Shown here: positions 36,601 to 41,666 of the stretch, in pieces
Position numbering within the stretch: the stretch's first letter is position 1
Layout: every line of letters begins with the position of its first letter
Origin: Saprospiraceae bacterium
GTDB lineage: Bacteria > Bacteroidota > Bacteroidia > Chitinophagales > Saprospiraceae
Assembly (NCBI GenBank): GCA_020631105.1
Contig: JAHDHW010000026.1
Coordinates: 1-41,666, forward strand
Direction of reading: 5' to 3'
DNA length: 41,666 bases
The notes under the pieces: model-generated
The model's database searches: none
What the model was told of the DNA's origin: nothing
What the model saw: only the letters and a program-made list of their open reading frames with translations
Program-made: the position numbers and the translations under genes

Positions 36601-38894
36601 TCCGTCGCATCTCCGGTTAATACTAAAATATCTGGATTTTGATTACAATTAATCGTTACATCCGGAGGTGCAATAAAAGAAGGCGGCGTGGTATCTACTA
36701 AGGTGATCACCTGTAATTCAATTGCAGTATTCCCACAATCATCCGTGATGCTCCAGGTTCGATTTACTATGGAAGAACCATTACAAGGTGAATTGGGTAT
36801 TACTACATCAGTATAAACCGCTATATCAAGATTGGGATCGCAATTATCCGCAGCATTGCTGGTATTACCCGTAATATTTAGATCGTCTATATCCGTACTA
36901 CAATCCAGGGTAATATCCGCTGGCTGTTCAAATGTAGGAGGTGTTGTATCTTGTAAATAAATGTTCTGAACAAGCACCGTAATATTCCCACAGGCATCCG
37001 TTAGGGTCCAGGTTCGTTCGACAATTAACTCTCCATCACATAATCCATCCGTTATTAGTACATCTGTAGATACTGCTTCACCAATCCCCGGATCACAGCT
37101 GTCATATTCATCCAGTACATCACCGGTCAGGGTCAAGTCCGTATAATCTGCTTCGCAATCTATAGTTATATCTGAAGGTACCGTAAAGGTAGGTGGATCG
37201 TCATCGATAATTACTGTAGTAACTGCTCCATCTGGCCCTTCATCCGCACAAGGATACTGAATCACATAAATTGTATCATATGCTGTACAACCATTAGAAG
37301 GTCTTGTAACCTCAAGATAATACCAACCTGGCTCTGTTACATCAACCTCCTGAAGTGTTGAACTATAACCATTAGGGCCCGTCCAGAAATATTCCATCCC
37401 ATTTTCTCCAGCTACCAGGTGTGCTAATACATTATCACATCCATAAATAGGGTCAGCAGTTATATAAGCATCAGGAGGTATCGTATCAGCCTCTACAATA
37501 AAGGTATCCATTACCCCCGTACACCCTTGAATAGGCGAAGCAGTCAGGATATACATCCCCGGCTCATCTACTGTGATTGATTCCGCAAATGGATCAGAGG
37601 TAATATTACCATTAGGTGTAGTCCAGTGATAAAAAGCATTTGTAACCAGGCTATCCGCCTGTAAAGTTGCTTCAGGATATGCACAACTTATATTTTCACC
37701 AATAATTTCCGCTGGAGCATACGATATGGCTACAAATGGATAAGGCCCACTAAAATCTTTTAGTTGGGCTGTAAATGAATTAGAAGCTCTAGTCTTGAAA
37801 ACAACATTACTAAATGGTAATTCACAAGAATTGCCATCATTAACAATGGCGACATCAATCCCAAATTCTGTCAGGTTGAGCCCCATTTCAAGAAATTGAT
37901 TATTATGATACACATCCGAGAAATCTCCGCCCGGATCTAGCGTTCCCCAAGGTGGAGCTTCCGAAAAATCAGGGTTTCCTAAAGCACAACCAAATCCATT
38001 TCCGGTAGGAGGGACAATATCTGCATATCCGTATTGAGAGCTATTCGCTGCCCCGTCGAATTCCGCACCAAAATCAAAAGTTGCGGGATTTACATTATTA
38101 TAATCATCTCGACTCACCCAAACTCTCACTTCAAATTCGGGAGCACTAGTGGTAGACATGGAAGCTGTAATAATCAAATCCCCTACCCCTACAATATTTC
38201 CAGCACTATCAAACTCCCAGGCCGTATGTCCTTCTTCATCCCCCGCAGAGCCAAAAGTGTTCGCTACTTCATCATAATTAATAGGCAATGCATATATCTC
38301 TGCATCAAAATAGCTATCTCCAGTATTGCTTACACGGCTAAACCCTAACATGATCCAAAGGTCATCATTAATGGTAGATCCATCTCTTCTCATGTGTACG
38401 TAGGAGTCGATCAGATCGTTTTTTGGTGTCACATTCTGAGGGCCTGTAGCCCAAATAGCTGGATCTTCACCATTTTTACTAGCCGAGGTATAACTTGTTA
38501 TATCTGTATTACCAGGGCCACCATAGAAGTCGCGGATATAAGTAGCATCCAGCCATCGGACGCCATTGATTATTGAGTTATTGGGTTGGGATCCCTTTAG
38601 AGAAAAGGGGACATTTGAGCCCGACATGTAGACATTTCGCATCATCCAGGCATTCGTCGTATCTATAACGCCTATTCCATAACCCAGGGATGCTCTTCCA
38701 TTAAACCAATCGTCAGTATTTTCCCCAAAACCTGCGTTATTACCGTGATCAGAGATATTAGAGTAGACATCTGCATCTATTCCAAAGCTGGCTGCCTCGC
38801 AGCCATTTTGTAACGTTTGGGAGTGTGACAAGACTGGCGTCAACACTAAAACCCCTATAATTACCCCTAACCATAACAATTTGTACAAGTTCAA
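24654..38894 (-). CDS. Giant T9SS-secreted repeat adhesin (SprB-like, 4746 residues)
   Basis: A very large cell-surface protein. Order: signal peptide (about 1-26, ending SHSQ); a unique N-terminal domain to about 400; two Ig/PKD-like modules to about 560 (MYILTASPIQGC, WYYLEVTRPSNGC); about 29 HYR-like modules, about 563-3040, each with a DTxAPxF start and a W-T-x-D-x-C-G-N core; an Ig-like module about 3045-3140 (YQWQYSADGQEW, AGWYRCLVSND); about 27 short modules of 47-52 residues with an IC-x-GD start and a GCDS core, about 3143-4490; two more Ig-like modules; and a type B T9SS C-terminal domain (FNRWGEKVFET, WDGTFRGE, NPGVYVYYI). The product is expected to be secreted by T9SS and tethered outside the cell, with a role in adhesion or gliding inferred from SprB. 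A PorP/SprF partner gene lies downstream. The frame is intact across 14.2 kb. Confidence 0.93.
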   Translation of the reverse strand: MNLYKLLWLGVIIGVLVLTPVLSHSQTLQNGCEAASFGIDADVYSNISDHGNNAGFGENTDDWFNGRASLGYGIGVIDTTNAWMMRNVYMSGSNVPFSLKGSQPNNSIINGVRWLDATYIRDFYGGPGNTDITSYTSASKNGEDPAIWATGPQNVTPKNDLIDSYVHMRRDGSTINDDLWIMLGFSRVSNTGDSYFDAEIYALPINYDEVANTFGSAGDEEGHTAWEFDSAGNIVGVGDLIITASMSTTSAPEFEVRVWVSRDDYNNVNPATFDFGAEFDGAANSSQYGYADIVPPTGNGFGCALGNPDFSEAPPWGTLDPGGDFSDVYHNNQFLEMGLNLTEFGIDVAIVNDGNSCELPFSNVVFKTRASNSFTAQLKDFSGPYPFVAISYAPAEIIGENISCAYPEATLQADSLVTNAFYHWTTPNGNITSDPFAESITVDEPGMYILTASPIQGCTGVMDTFIVEADTIPPDAYITADPIYGCDNVLAHLVAGENGMEYFWTGPNGYSSTLQEVDVTEPGWYYLEVTRPSNGCTAYDTIYVIQYPCADEGPDGAVTTVIIDDDPPTFTVPSDITIDCEADYTDLTLTGDVLDEYDSCDPGIGEAVSTDVLITDGLCDGELIVERTWTLTDACGNITVLVQNIYLQDTTPPTFEQPADITLDCSTDIDDLNITGNTSNAADNCDPNLDIAVYTDVVIPNSPCNGSSIVNRTWSITDDCGNTAIELQVITLVDTTPPSFIAPPDVTINCNQNPDILVLTGDATEEADDCSTNIGEATYSDNYFTDTPCEGAGYIERTWYLSDDCGNDTSIVQIITLEDNKAPTFTPPSDVTISCEDDPDDLNITGEISDESDNCYQFVGLLEYEDEFITANYCDGSSKINRTWTLTDACGNASSRVQEITIVDNIVPSFTTPADITLDCSQDPNDLNLTGDATGETDGCQSVTGEATYTDVIEENTPCNGSTRIVRTWMLADDCGNVFSQDQIIILEDTTPPVFDLPEDITISCDLDPEDLLITGTTTNVSDDCDSNIGTPTYTDVISGTPACEHTFTIERTWTLSDACGNINSMVQTIEVIDTIAPIFTSPENVTLYLDDDCQVNTDSAVIGAPTVVSDACANDFQVSYTDDASGLTECSETGTIIRTWSVADACGNVRISEQIITLVDTIAPQYVLPEDAVVYISAQCTLDTTVSDLGGIDLTNDNCGADILVSYTDNFDGLTGCNGTGTFSRTWTVTDPCGNVASGIQSITVIDTISPTFTPPADTEIFLDVQCGFDLSTTDITITDATDNCPADVEITYSDDLQGLTGCNNTGTVVRTWTVTDECGNVATGTQNIIVRDTITPTFELPNDATVYFEPGCSLDTTIANTGAPVSSDDNCTATLNISYVDELDGLTECNGTGTFVRTWIVADDCGNMATGEQIITVLDTIAPTFTTPTDATVYIDAQCLLDTSIIATGGVVDANDNCTNDLTVTYTDDFAGLSGCNSTGSFIRTWTVSDACGNFTNGEQLITVVDSIAPTYNTPDDITVYLDNSCGLDTTTNNTGEVTGVADNCGNTVDVQYVDDFSGLAECNNTGTLIRTWTISDVCGNTSSFEQMITVLDTIQPTFSIPSDTIIYLDGTCGLDLSLTTIGGASNINDNCSNDPLVNYTDDFSGLTECNNTGTVIRTWTITDDCGNSFTGEQSITVQDTITPTLSVPTDVTVYFDNACSLDTSAISTGVATTGGDNCTPNVTTSYVDDLTGLGGCNSTGTFVRTWIVSDECGNSVSGEQFITVMDTIAPTFSVPSDATVYIDAQCNLDTSIIAIGGVVDAVDNCSNDVLVTYIDDFAGLTGCNNSGSFIRTWTVSDACGNETIGEQLITVLDTIAPTYTTPDDVTLYLDVNCEMDTSITNIGAVTDIIDNCGNAVDVQYVDDFTGLTECNNTGVLIRVWTISDLCGNTSQHEQFIMVLDTIQPGFVIPSDTIVYLDETCGLDLSLATVGGANAVNDNCTSDPTVNYADDFSGLNDCNNTGTILRTWTISDECGNSVEGVQTITVQDTITPSLDIPADATVYFDLSCGLDTTTANTGVATTGGDNCTANVTTTYTDDFSGLSGCNNTGTFVRIWMVSDECGNSISGEQLITVADTIAPTFTTPSDATVYVDVQCALDTSVLAIGGVVDATDNCDNNLTVSYVDDFTGLVGCNSTGSFTRTWTVIDDCGNLSEGTQLVNVVDTLAPTFTMPDDLTVFLDSSCGLDTTSTSTGVVTDVQDNCGNPVTIEYTDDFSGLGECNGSGVLLRVWELTDVCGNIATGVQTITVLDTIAPSVIFPVDTTLYVDINCLIDTSTNSIGSVSVISDNCPTDFTIVYNDDLNGLTDCNGTGTFERSWIVSDACGNTVSGSQFITLIDTIAPQFTAPEDITLYLDESCTYDASTSLTGNVDFPTDNCDGAVVVTYNDVVDGENNCGSSAVISRTWILVDACGNTSIDIQTIEILDTINPVFTLPVDITITCEEDPNDLLIVGEPSAVWDNCGSTGSITYADSVVVDDNCAANTWVYRTWSIADSCGNVANGLQVITVVDTIAPSFTLPDDVTITCDQDITDLAFTGMVTNEADGCTPLNGTATYADSMFVGGDCQSSTYFIRTWTLSDACGNVQTGMQTITLLDTIAPVFTVPADITLACDTDITDLTFTGDVTDEVDGCASSVGEASYTDIVEVDPDCANNISIYRTWSLADGCGNIMSDTQVISLIDTVAPTFDIPEDITLQCGQDPNDLVITGTANNVFDNCTSNPGTVDFSDSTVVDPGCPNGQVITRTWFLADACGNTTEQIQTITVIDTIAPVISGVFIDTTITCGQVPEVVAPQVSDICSADVILELTTDSISNGCPGNYTIQRIWTATDECANVTIFTQEINVEDITPPVFLNEPAHATVVCGAIPDPDLVEATDECGGEVTIDFDEAIYDGDCADSYLIIRTWVASDLCGNTATTVQNITVQDNELPEFLSFPQDITVDCDSIPAVEDPEAIDNCDSDVTVNFEETSNPGICIDSYTISRVWTAVDNCGNETTITQEITVIGCGPEAESMVGPDNTVCELEPVSFEVTITSGYTTPVYQWQYSADGQEWSNIFGAIISTLQISQATAQDAGWYRCLVSNDPSTLTDPFCNVISNEAQLIVISPIAPTQLEETICTGDSLLFAGNVISDEGIYYDTLSSVLGCDSIVALQLNILPFYEETVPVSICEGDAYQGVFYTADTSLVDSLLSINGCDSIVHTNITVNPEYFQTLTVDLCSGDAYQGINYFSDTTWTVTYSSIAGCDSIHETQIIVAPEVLVNFTDTICFGDTYEFGVQNITNPGSYTESFTGVNGCDSTVVLSLVVLDNDLTNVTVDLCVGELFEGQLFSGDTLLVDSLINANGCDSIVNTFIDYHDPVIESQEVQLCFGQAYQGIVYTSDTTFIDSLQTSFGCDSIVQRNLTLINDFTDTIRVDLCYGELYSGVSYFADSTWTNQYTSVAGCDSLETTIIQVALLQDTMLSDTICAGDEVVIGGNTYSATGTYTETLTGVNGCDSTVVLNLLVVDPDQVNITVDLCVGELFEGQVFGGDTLLIDSLVNIYGCDSIVNTFIDYHDPVIQDQEVQLCFGQAYQGVVYTSDTTFVDSLQTVYGCDSIVNRSLTLINDFTDTIRVDLCYGQPYDGINYFSDTTWTNQFVSMAGCDSLETTIVQVALPQDTILSDTICAGNEVVIGGNTYSATGTYTETLTGVNGCDSTVVFNLLVLDAGQINITVDLCVGELFEGQLFSGDTLLIDSLINANGCDSIVNTFIDYHDPVVQDQNVELCLGQAYQGIIYTTDTTFVDSLQTIFGCDSIVTTNLFLIDNFTDTIQVDLCYGDLYAGIPYFADSTWTNQYASTAGCDSLETIIVQIALPQDTLLRDTICSGQQVTIGSNVYNTTGTYTEVLVGENGCDSTVTFELLVIDAFEFFEVDHVCYGDSLNGVVYYQDSIWVDSLLSQAGCDSLRNYAVIVHEPTIEQNDIQLCLGQAFEGIVYESDTLWTDSLQSTYGCDSIVVTNIQLIESFNDTIVIDLCSGDNYMGTTYFDDASWANAYVSSTGCDSIVVTYLSVHPVSSQDSLVVLCPGDGIWVNGNFETSEGVYSEVYTNEFGCDSIWNIELQLLDIVSTVENITICPGDTAMIFGNPETVAGTYTQTLTGQNTCDSLITINLNIYQSEPAFTNAYVCPGDSLWFNDSYISDPGVYSDTIAIGSSCDSIVFLTLDYHPEYELDRNFAFCEGDSIFVAGDWQSETGVYTDTLQTQYGCDSIVHYSIIVSPAYDFYRDTVICEGDAIFAGGAWQTSSGVFTDEYTTTAGCDSVYVTELTVLPATDTSWMVTICEGDSYYFAGADQVASGTYTEQYINSFGCDSLITVELTVIPSEQTPMELMVCAGDSILIYDNYQTDAGFYYDTLQTVSGCDSILVTELTLGGDIVESFQEFTMCEGDSIWLDGAYQFESGQFVEHFDADNACDSVVITELLVYEQLWLEGDGAVICEGEEVQLFLTGSETVEVSWFPTTDLSCEDCLDPIASPSETTTYTVSYQGLCDDGIEVMEVTVVVEPRPLLEVESDVESVFGDSVTLAASVNDTSAIINWYDMDGNLLCNGCSNIDVMPQTTTSYYVTAENGLGCPDEDVITLRVQEGCEFGTVEVNNVIFPQSGGYGDHWEIWYENVDVHTIRVFNRWGEKVFETNDPSIKWDGTFRGEVLNPGVYVYYILGNCRGDGSEPFMKVGNVTLIH
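27090..28870 (-). repeat. Higher-order tandem repeat of C-D-S modules (594-nt period)
   Basis: Three tandem copies of a four-module block. The landmark gatactatcacaacc falls at 27561, 28155 and 28749, exactly 594 nt (198 codons) apart. Each block reads: DLCVGELFEGQ module, QLCFGQAYQG module, DLCYGxxYxG module, DTICAGxxVxIG module. Less similar relatives flank the block on both sides. Confidence 0.9.
29460..37205 (-). repeat. HYR-like module array plus Ig-like module of the giant adhesin
   Basis: About 29 HYR-like modules of about 65-87 residues. Two subtypes are clear: a short type with DITxxCxxDPxDLxxTG at both ends of the array (modules 1-6 and 23-26, with three further variants 27-29) and a longer type with a VYxDxxCxLDT start in the middle (modules 7-22). 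Most carry four cysteines, suggesting intramodule disulfides. The array ends in an Ig-like module at about 29460-29750. Confidence 0.85.
31759..34891 (-). repeat. Higher-order tandem repeat of HYR modules (261-nt unit, 1044-nt period)
   Basis: Twelve consecutive HYR modules inside the giant gene are each exactly 261 nt (87 codons); module starts read by the recurring gtatc step at 34891, 34630, 34369, 34108, 33847 and onward. Similar modules recur every fourth unit: the same position falls at 34891, 33847, 32803 and 31759, a constant 1044 nt (348 codons). For example, modules with VYIDAQC recur at every fourth place. Flanking modules are 85-87 codons and less regular. Confidence 0.9.
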
Positions 38895-39122
38895 ATCATT
38901 GAATTTGTTTAGTTACACAATCGAAGACATAGGAATTTTCGGTTACTGTAATGGGAGGAAATACATAACTGGTTTTACATCAACAGATAAGAGGGCAACA
39001 TCTATACCAAGAATGGCCTTTTCAGGTACTTTAATCACCTAAAAAGTCAATAACAATAAATACCTTTTATCAACAGAGATGGTTAGAAAAAAAATACTAA
39101 ACAAAATGCTGTCACAAAAATC

Positions 39123-39141
39123 CGAATCACATTTTGATTCG
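39123..39141. promoter_or_regulatory. Dyad-symmetric site between divergent surface-protein genes
   Basis: CGAATCA (39123-39129) and TGATTCG (39135-39141) form a perfect 7-bp inverted repeat around CATTT. Its position between two divergent envelope genes makes an operator plausible, but no regulator can be assigned. Confidence 0.3.
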
Positions 39142-39224
39142 TAAGTATGACAATTCAATTCGTCATTGATAGGTTAGAAATCAAAGTTTATCGAAAAAGC
39201 AAAAACATAAACTATACACTAAGT

Positions 39225-39232
39225 TAACTTTG
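39225..39232 (+). promoter_or_regulatory. -7 promoter element of the outer-membrane barrel gene
   Basis: TAACTTTG matches TAnnTTTG; a start near 39239 would give a leader of about 28 nt. No TTTG box sits at the expected upstream distance, so the -33 element is weak or absent. Confidence 0.5.
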
Positions 39233-39267
39233 CACTGTACCATTTCATTCAGCCAAAAAATTAAAGT

Positions 39268-41666
39268 ATGAAACAATTCTCCATCCTATTTTTATTAACC
39301 TTTATTAGTTTACAAGCCCTTGCTCAAACAGCAAGTATTAAGGGGCAACTTCAAGACGAAGCGGAGCAACCTGTTGGTTTTGCGAATATTGCCCTTTATA
39401 GCGCTACTGACAGTAGCTTAGTTAAAGTCGAAACCAGTGATGAAGCAGGCGTATTCAACATTCAGGGGCTTAGTGCCGGGACTTATTTTCTGGAAGCTTC
39501 CTTTGTCGGTGTCGGTAATGTTCGCAAAAACGACCTCACGCTTACAGATGGTCAATTATTAGATTTAGAAATCATAAGTTTTGGCGACAGCGGAATCGAA
39601 CTAAACGAAGTGACCGTAACAGCGCGTAGAGCGATGGTCGAAGTAAAACCTGACCGAACAGTATTCAATGTACAGGGTACAATTAACTCCGCAGGCTCTG
39701 ATGCCGTTAGCCTTTTACGAAAAGCGCCTGGTGTAACTGTTGACAATAATGACAACATTAATGTATTAGGACGTTCAGGAGTACTGCTTTATATCGACGG
39801 TAAGCGTTTACCTTTAAACGGAGATGATTTAAGTAATTATCTTAAAAACCTCCCCGCAGAGCAAATAGATCGAATAGATATTATCACCAACCCAGGTGCA
39901 AAATATGAAGCAGAAGGAAATGCCGGAATCATTGACATTCGTCTAAAGCGAGATAAAAGCCATGGCACAAATGGAACAGTAAGTGGTTCCTTTAGTCAAG
40001 GTGAACTCCCTCAAATGAATGGTAATATTAGCCTCAACCATCGCAATAAAAACATGAATGTTTTTGCAACTGTAGGAGGCGGTGATTATGAGCGGTTCAA
40101 TAGCATGGTTTTCCAAAGTTTCCAAAATGGTTTGTTTCTCGATGAAACCAACTATATGAATAATTTCTCTGAGAATTTAAACTACCGAGTTGGAGCTGAT
40201 TTCTTTGTTGCTCCTAACCATACTGTAGGTTTACTAATCGGAGGCAACTACTCTGATGGAGGAATGAGTTCAACGAATAACATTGGTATTTATAATCAAG
40301 GTTCTATCACTGAATTAGACAGCTTACTAATCGCAAACTCTGATGCAAACTGGTCAAACAACCAAAACACTTTTAATATTAATTATCGCTTTAATAATAA
40401 AAAAGGTAAATCCATCAATGTTGACCTTGATTATGGAGTGTATGATACCGAGCGAACAAGATTGCAACCAAATCGATATTATAAAGATGCTTCTGAAGAA
40501 ATACTCTTAACAGAAGTAATCAACACTTTCGATACGCCAACCAAGATTGACATTTACACTGGTAAGTTTGATTATGAAGACAACCTTGCAGGAGGTCGAC
40601 TGGGATTAGGCGTTAAGTACAGCCGTGTAGAATCTAATAATGTATTCTTGTTCTTTGATCGAATCAACGGAGAAGACTTTCAGAATAATAGAAATTCCAA
40701 CATCTTCGATTATGATGAAAATGTCTATGCTGCTTACGTCAGCTATAATCGTCCGATCAATCAGAAGTGGAATTTCTCGGCGGGCTTACGTTCAGAGTAT
40801 ACCGATATTTTAGGCAACCTTCAACCATTTCTTGAAGAACTTCAAGAACCACCAGTTGATACAAGCTACATTAGTTTCTTCCCAAGTCTTGGGTTGACTT
40901 ACCAGGCTGCTCCTATGCATTCTTTCTCGCTGAACTACGGCCGCAGAATTAATCGCCCGGACTATAACGTCCTGAACCCATTTAACAATCAGTTGAGTCA
41001 ATTATCTTATGAAAAAGGGAATCCATTTTTATTCCCGGAGATCGTTAATAATATTGAATTGGGTTACACCTGGCAATATCGTTACAATTTCAAAATTGGA
41101 TATAGTCTGACGACCGATCAGATCACTCGTTTGATTGCTCCGGACGAGGTTGATCCGAGGGCAGGATTTATCACCTGGGCTAATTTATCCACCCAGGAAG
41201 TCTGGTCCGGTAATATTAGTGCGCCAATACAATTGGCTAAAAAATGGAATGCCTACTTCAATGTAAGTGCATCTTACATTGATAATCAAGCAGACTATGG
41301 CGATGGTGCAGTTGTTGATGTACAGGCCTTTACCTATAGCATTTTCCAGCAGCACACCTTCAACTTACCCTGGAAGCTCACTGGTGAAATTTCCGGATAT
41401 TATGCAGGACCTGGTGTTTGGGGAGGAGTATTTGAATACGAATCTAGCTGGGCATTGAATATTGGCTTGCAACGCAAGTTCTTCAATGATCAACTTAACG
41501 TCCGGATCAGTGCAAATGATTTGTTCTATGAATCCGGCTGGGATGGTGAATCCTCATTTAACGGTTTAGTTTCACTTGGATCTGGTAGATGGGATAGTCG
41601 TCGTGTAGGAGTAAGTCTTAGCTATAACTTTGGAAACCAAAATGTAAAATCTCGTAAGCGCAGAAC
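39268..41666 (+). CDS. TonB-dependent-receptor-like outer-membrane beta-barrel protein (partial at 3' end)
   Basis: The frame opens at ATG 39268 and stays open to the window edge, 799 codons. Order: signal peptide (about 1-20, ending ALAQ); a carboxypeptidase-regulatory-like/CNA-B type domain about 23-105 (SIKGQLQDEAEQPVGFANI); a plug-like domain about 112-230 (LNEVTVTARR, DAVSLLRKAPGVTV, GVLLYIDGKRL, IDRIDIITNPGAKYEAEG); then a long barrel with alternating strands, including FSLNYGRRINRPDYNVLNPF. This is the outer-membrane beta-barrel (OMP_b-brl_3) type common in Bacteroidota. The last visible residues (SLSYNFGNQNVKSRKRR) look like the usual end of this family, so perhaps only 10-20 residues are missing. 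The ligand is unknown; no SusD partner is visible. Confidence 0.92.
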   Translation, partial: MKQFSILFLLTFISLQALAQTASIKGQLQDEAEQPVGFANIALYSATDSSLVKVETSDEAGVFNIQGLSAGTYFLEASFVGVGNVRKNDLTLTDGQLLDLEIISFGDSGIELNEVTVTARRAMVEVKPDRTVFNVQGTINSAGSDAVSLLRKAPGVTVDNNDNINVLGRSGVLLYIDGKRLPLNGDDLSNYLKNLPAEQIDRIDIITNPGAKYEAEGNAGIIDIRLKRDKSHGTNGTVSGSFSQGELPQMNGNISLNHRNKNMNVFATVGGGDYERFNSMVFQSFQNGLFLDETNYMNNFSENLNYRVGADFFVAPNHTVGLLIGGNYSDGGMSSTNNIGIYNQGSITELDSLLIANSDANWSNNQNTFNINYRFNNKKGKSINVDLDYGVYDTERTRLQPNRYYKDASEEILLTEVINTFDTPTKIDIYTGKFDYEDNLAGGRLGLGVKYSRVESNNVFLFFDRINGEDFQNNRNSNIFDYDENVYAAYVSYNRPINQKWNFSAGLRSEYTDILGNLQPFLEELQEPPVDTSYISFFPSLGLTYQAAPMHSFSLNYGRRINRPDYNVLNPFNNQLSQLSYEKGNPFLFPEIVNNIELGYTWQYRYNFKIGYSLTTDQITRLIAPDEVDPRAGFITWANLSTQEVWSGNISAPIQLAKKWNAYFNVSASYIDNQADYGDGAVVDVQAFTYSIFQQHTFNLPWKLTGEISGYYAGPGVWGGVFEYESSWALNIGLQRKFFNDQLNVRISANDLFYESGWDGESSFNGLVSLGSGRWDSRRVGVSLSYNFGNQNVKSRKRR

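Larger units (their letters stand above)
38895..39267. other. Divergent control region of the giant adhesin and TonB-receptor-like genes
   Basis: A 373-nt AT-rich gap. It contains a TAnnTTTG element for the plus-strand receptor gene (39225-39232) and a 7-bp dyad with a 5-nt loop (39123-39141, CGAATCA/TGATTCG). No consensus promoter was found for the giant adhesin gene on the minus strand. No ORF is supported. Confidence 0.5.

Noticed and set aside
24654-38894. CRISPR-like regular repeats
   Set aside because: The periodic sequence is coding tandem modules with codon-exact periods; there are no short identical repeats with unique spacers.

Overview
The window is chromosomal DNA from a member of the Bacteroidota, most likely a saprospiral or a near relative. 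The evidence is the TTTG-N19-TAnnTTTG promoters, a type IX secretion PorP/SprF protein, type A and type B T9SS sorting domains, a Reg_prop-type histidine kinase, LytTR regulators, a TonB-receptor-like barrel and an AT-rich composition. The order or family assignment is inference. No CRISPR array, transposase or phage gene was seen.

Layout. Positions 1-330 carry two tandem minus-strand promoters and a boxA-like leader reading off the left edge, which looks like the control region of an rRNA operon lying outside the window. Next come serC and a YgjP-like metallopeptidase (+), facing the rpsF-rpsR-rplI operon (-) across a shared terminator. A secreted MORN-caspase protein (-) follows. Then comes a three-gene signalling unit (-, 10799 to 5943): a large Reg_prop/Y_Y_Y histidine kinase, a LytTR response regulator, and a second LytTR protein whose receiver has lost its phospho-acceptor aspartate. 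Two plus-strand genes (APH-like kinase, NagD-like HAD protein) lead to a compact minus-strand cluster: DUF4956 membrane protein, HlyD-type adaptor, TolC-like protein, and a T9SS-secreted CotH-type kinase. A plus-strand group then encodes HMG-CoA synthase, a PLP-dependent decarboxylase and a small NlpE-like lipoprotein.

The right third is dominated by one 14.2-kb minus-strand gene for a 4746-residue cell-surface protein. It has about 29 HYR-like modules, one Ig-like module, about 27 short C-G-D / C-D-S modules and a type B T9SS C-terminus. A PorP/SprF gene lies downstream, the usual pairing of a giant T9SS substrate with its outer-membrane partner. A TonB-receptor-like outer-membrane beta-barrel gene (+) runs off the right edge.

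The strongest candidates for something undescribed are: (1) the DUF4956-HlyD-TolC-CotH cluster, which looks like an envelope-spanning conduit with no recognisable pump, linked to a secreted protein kinase; (2) the giant adhesin's higher-order repeats, with twelve consecutive HYR modules of exactly 261 nt arranged in a 4-module period of exactly 1044 nt, plus a second array with a period of exactly 594 nt; (3) the kinase/LytTR/pseudo-receiver LytTR unit.
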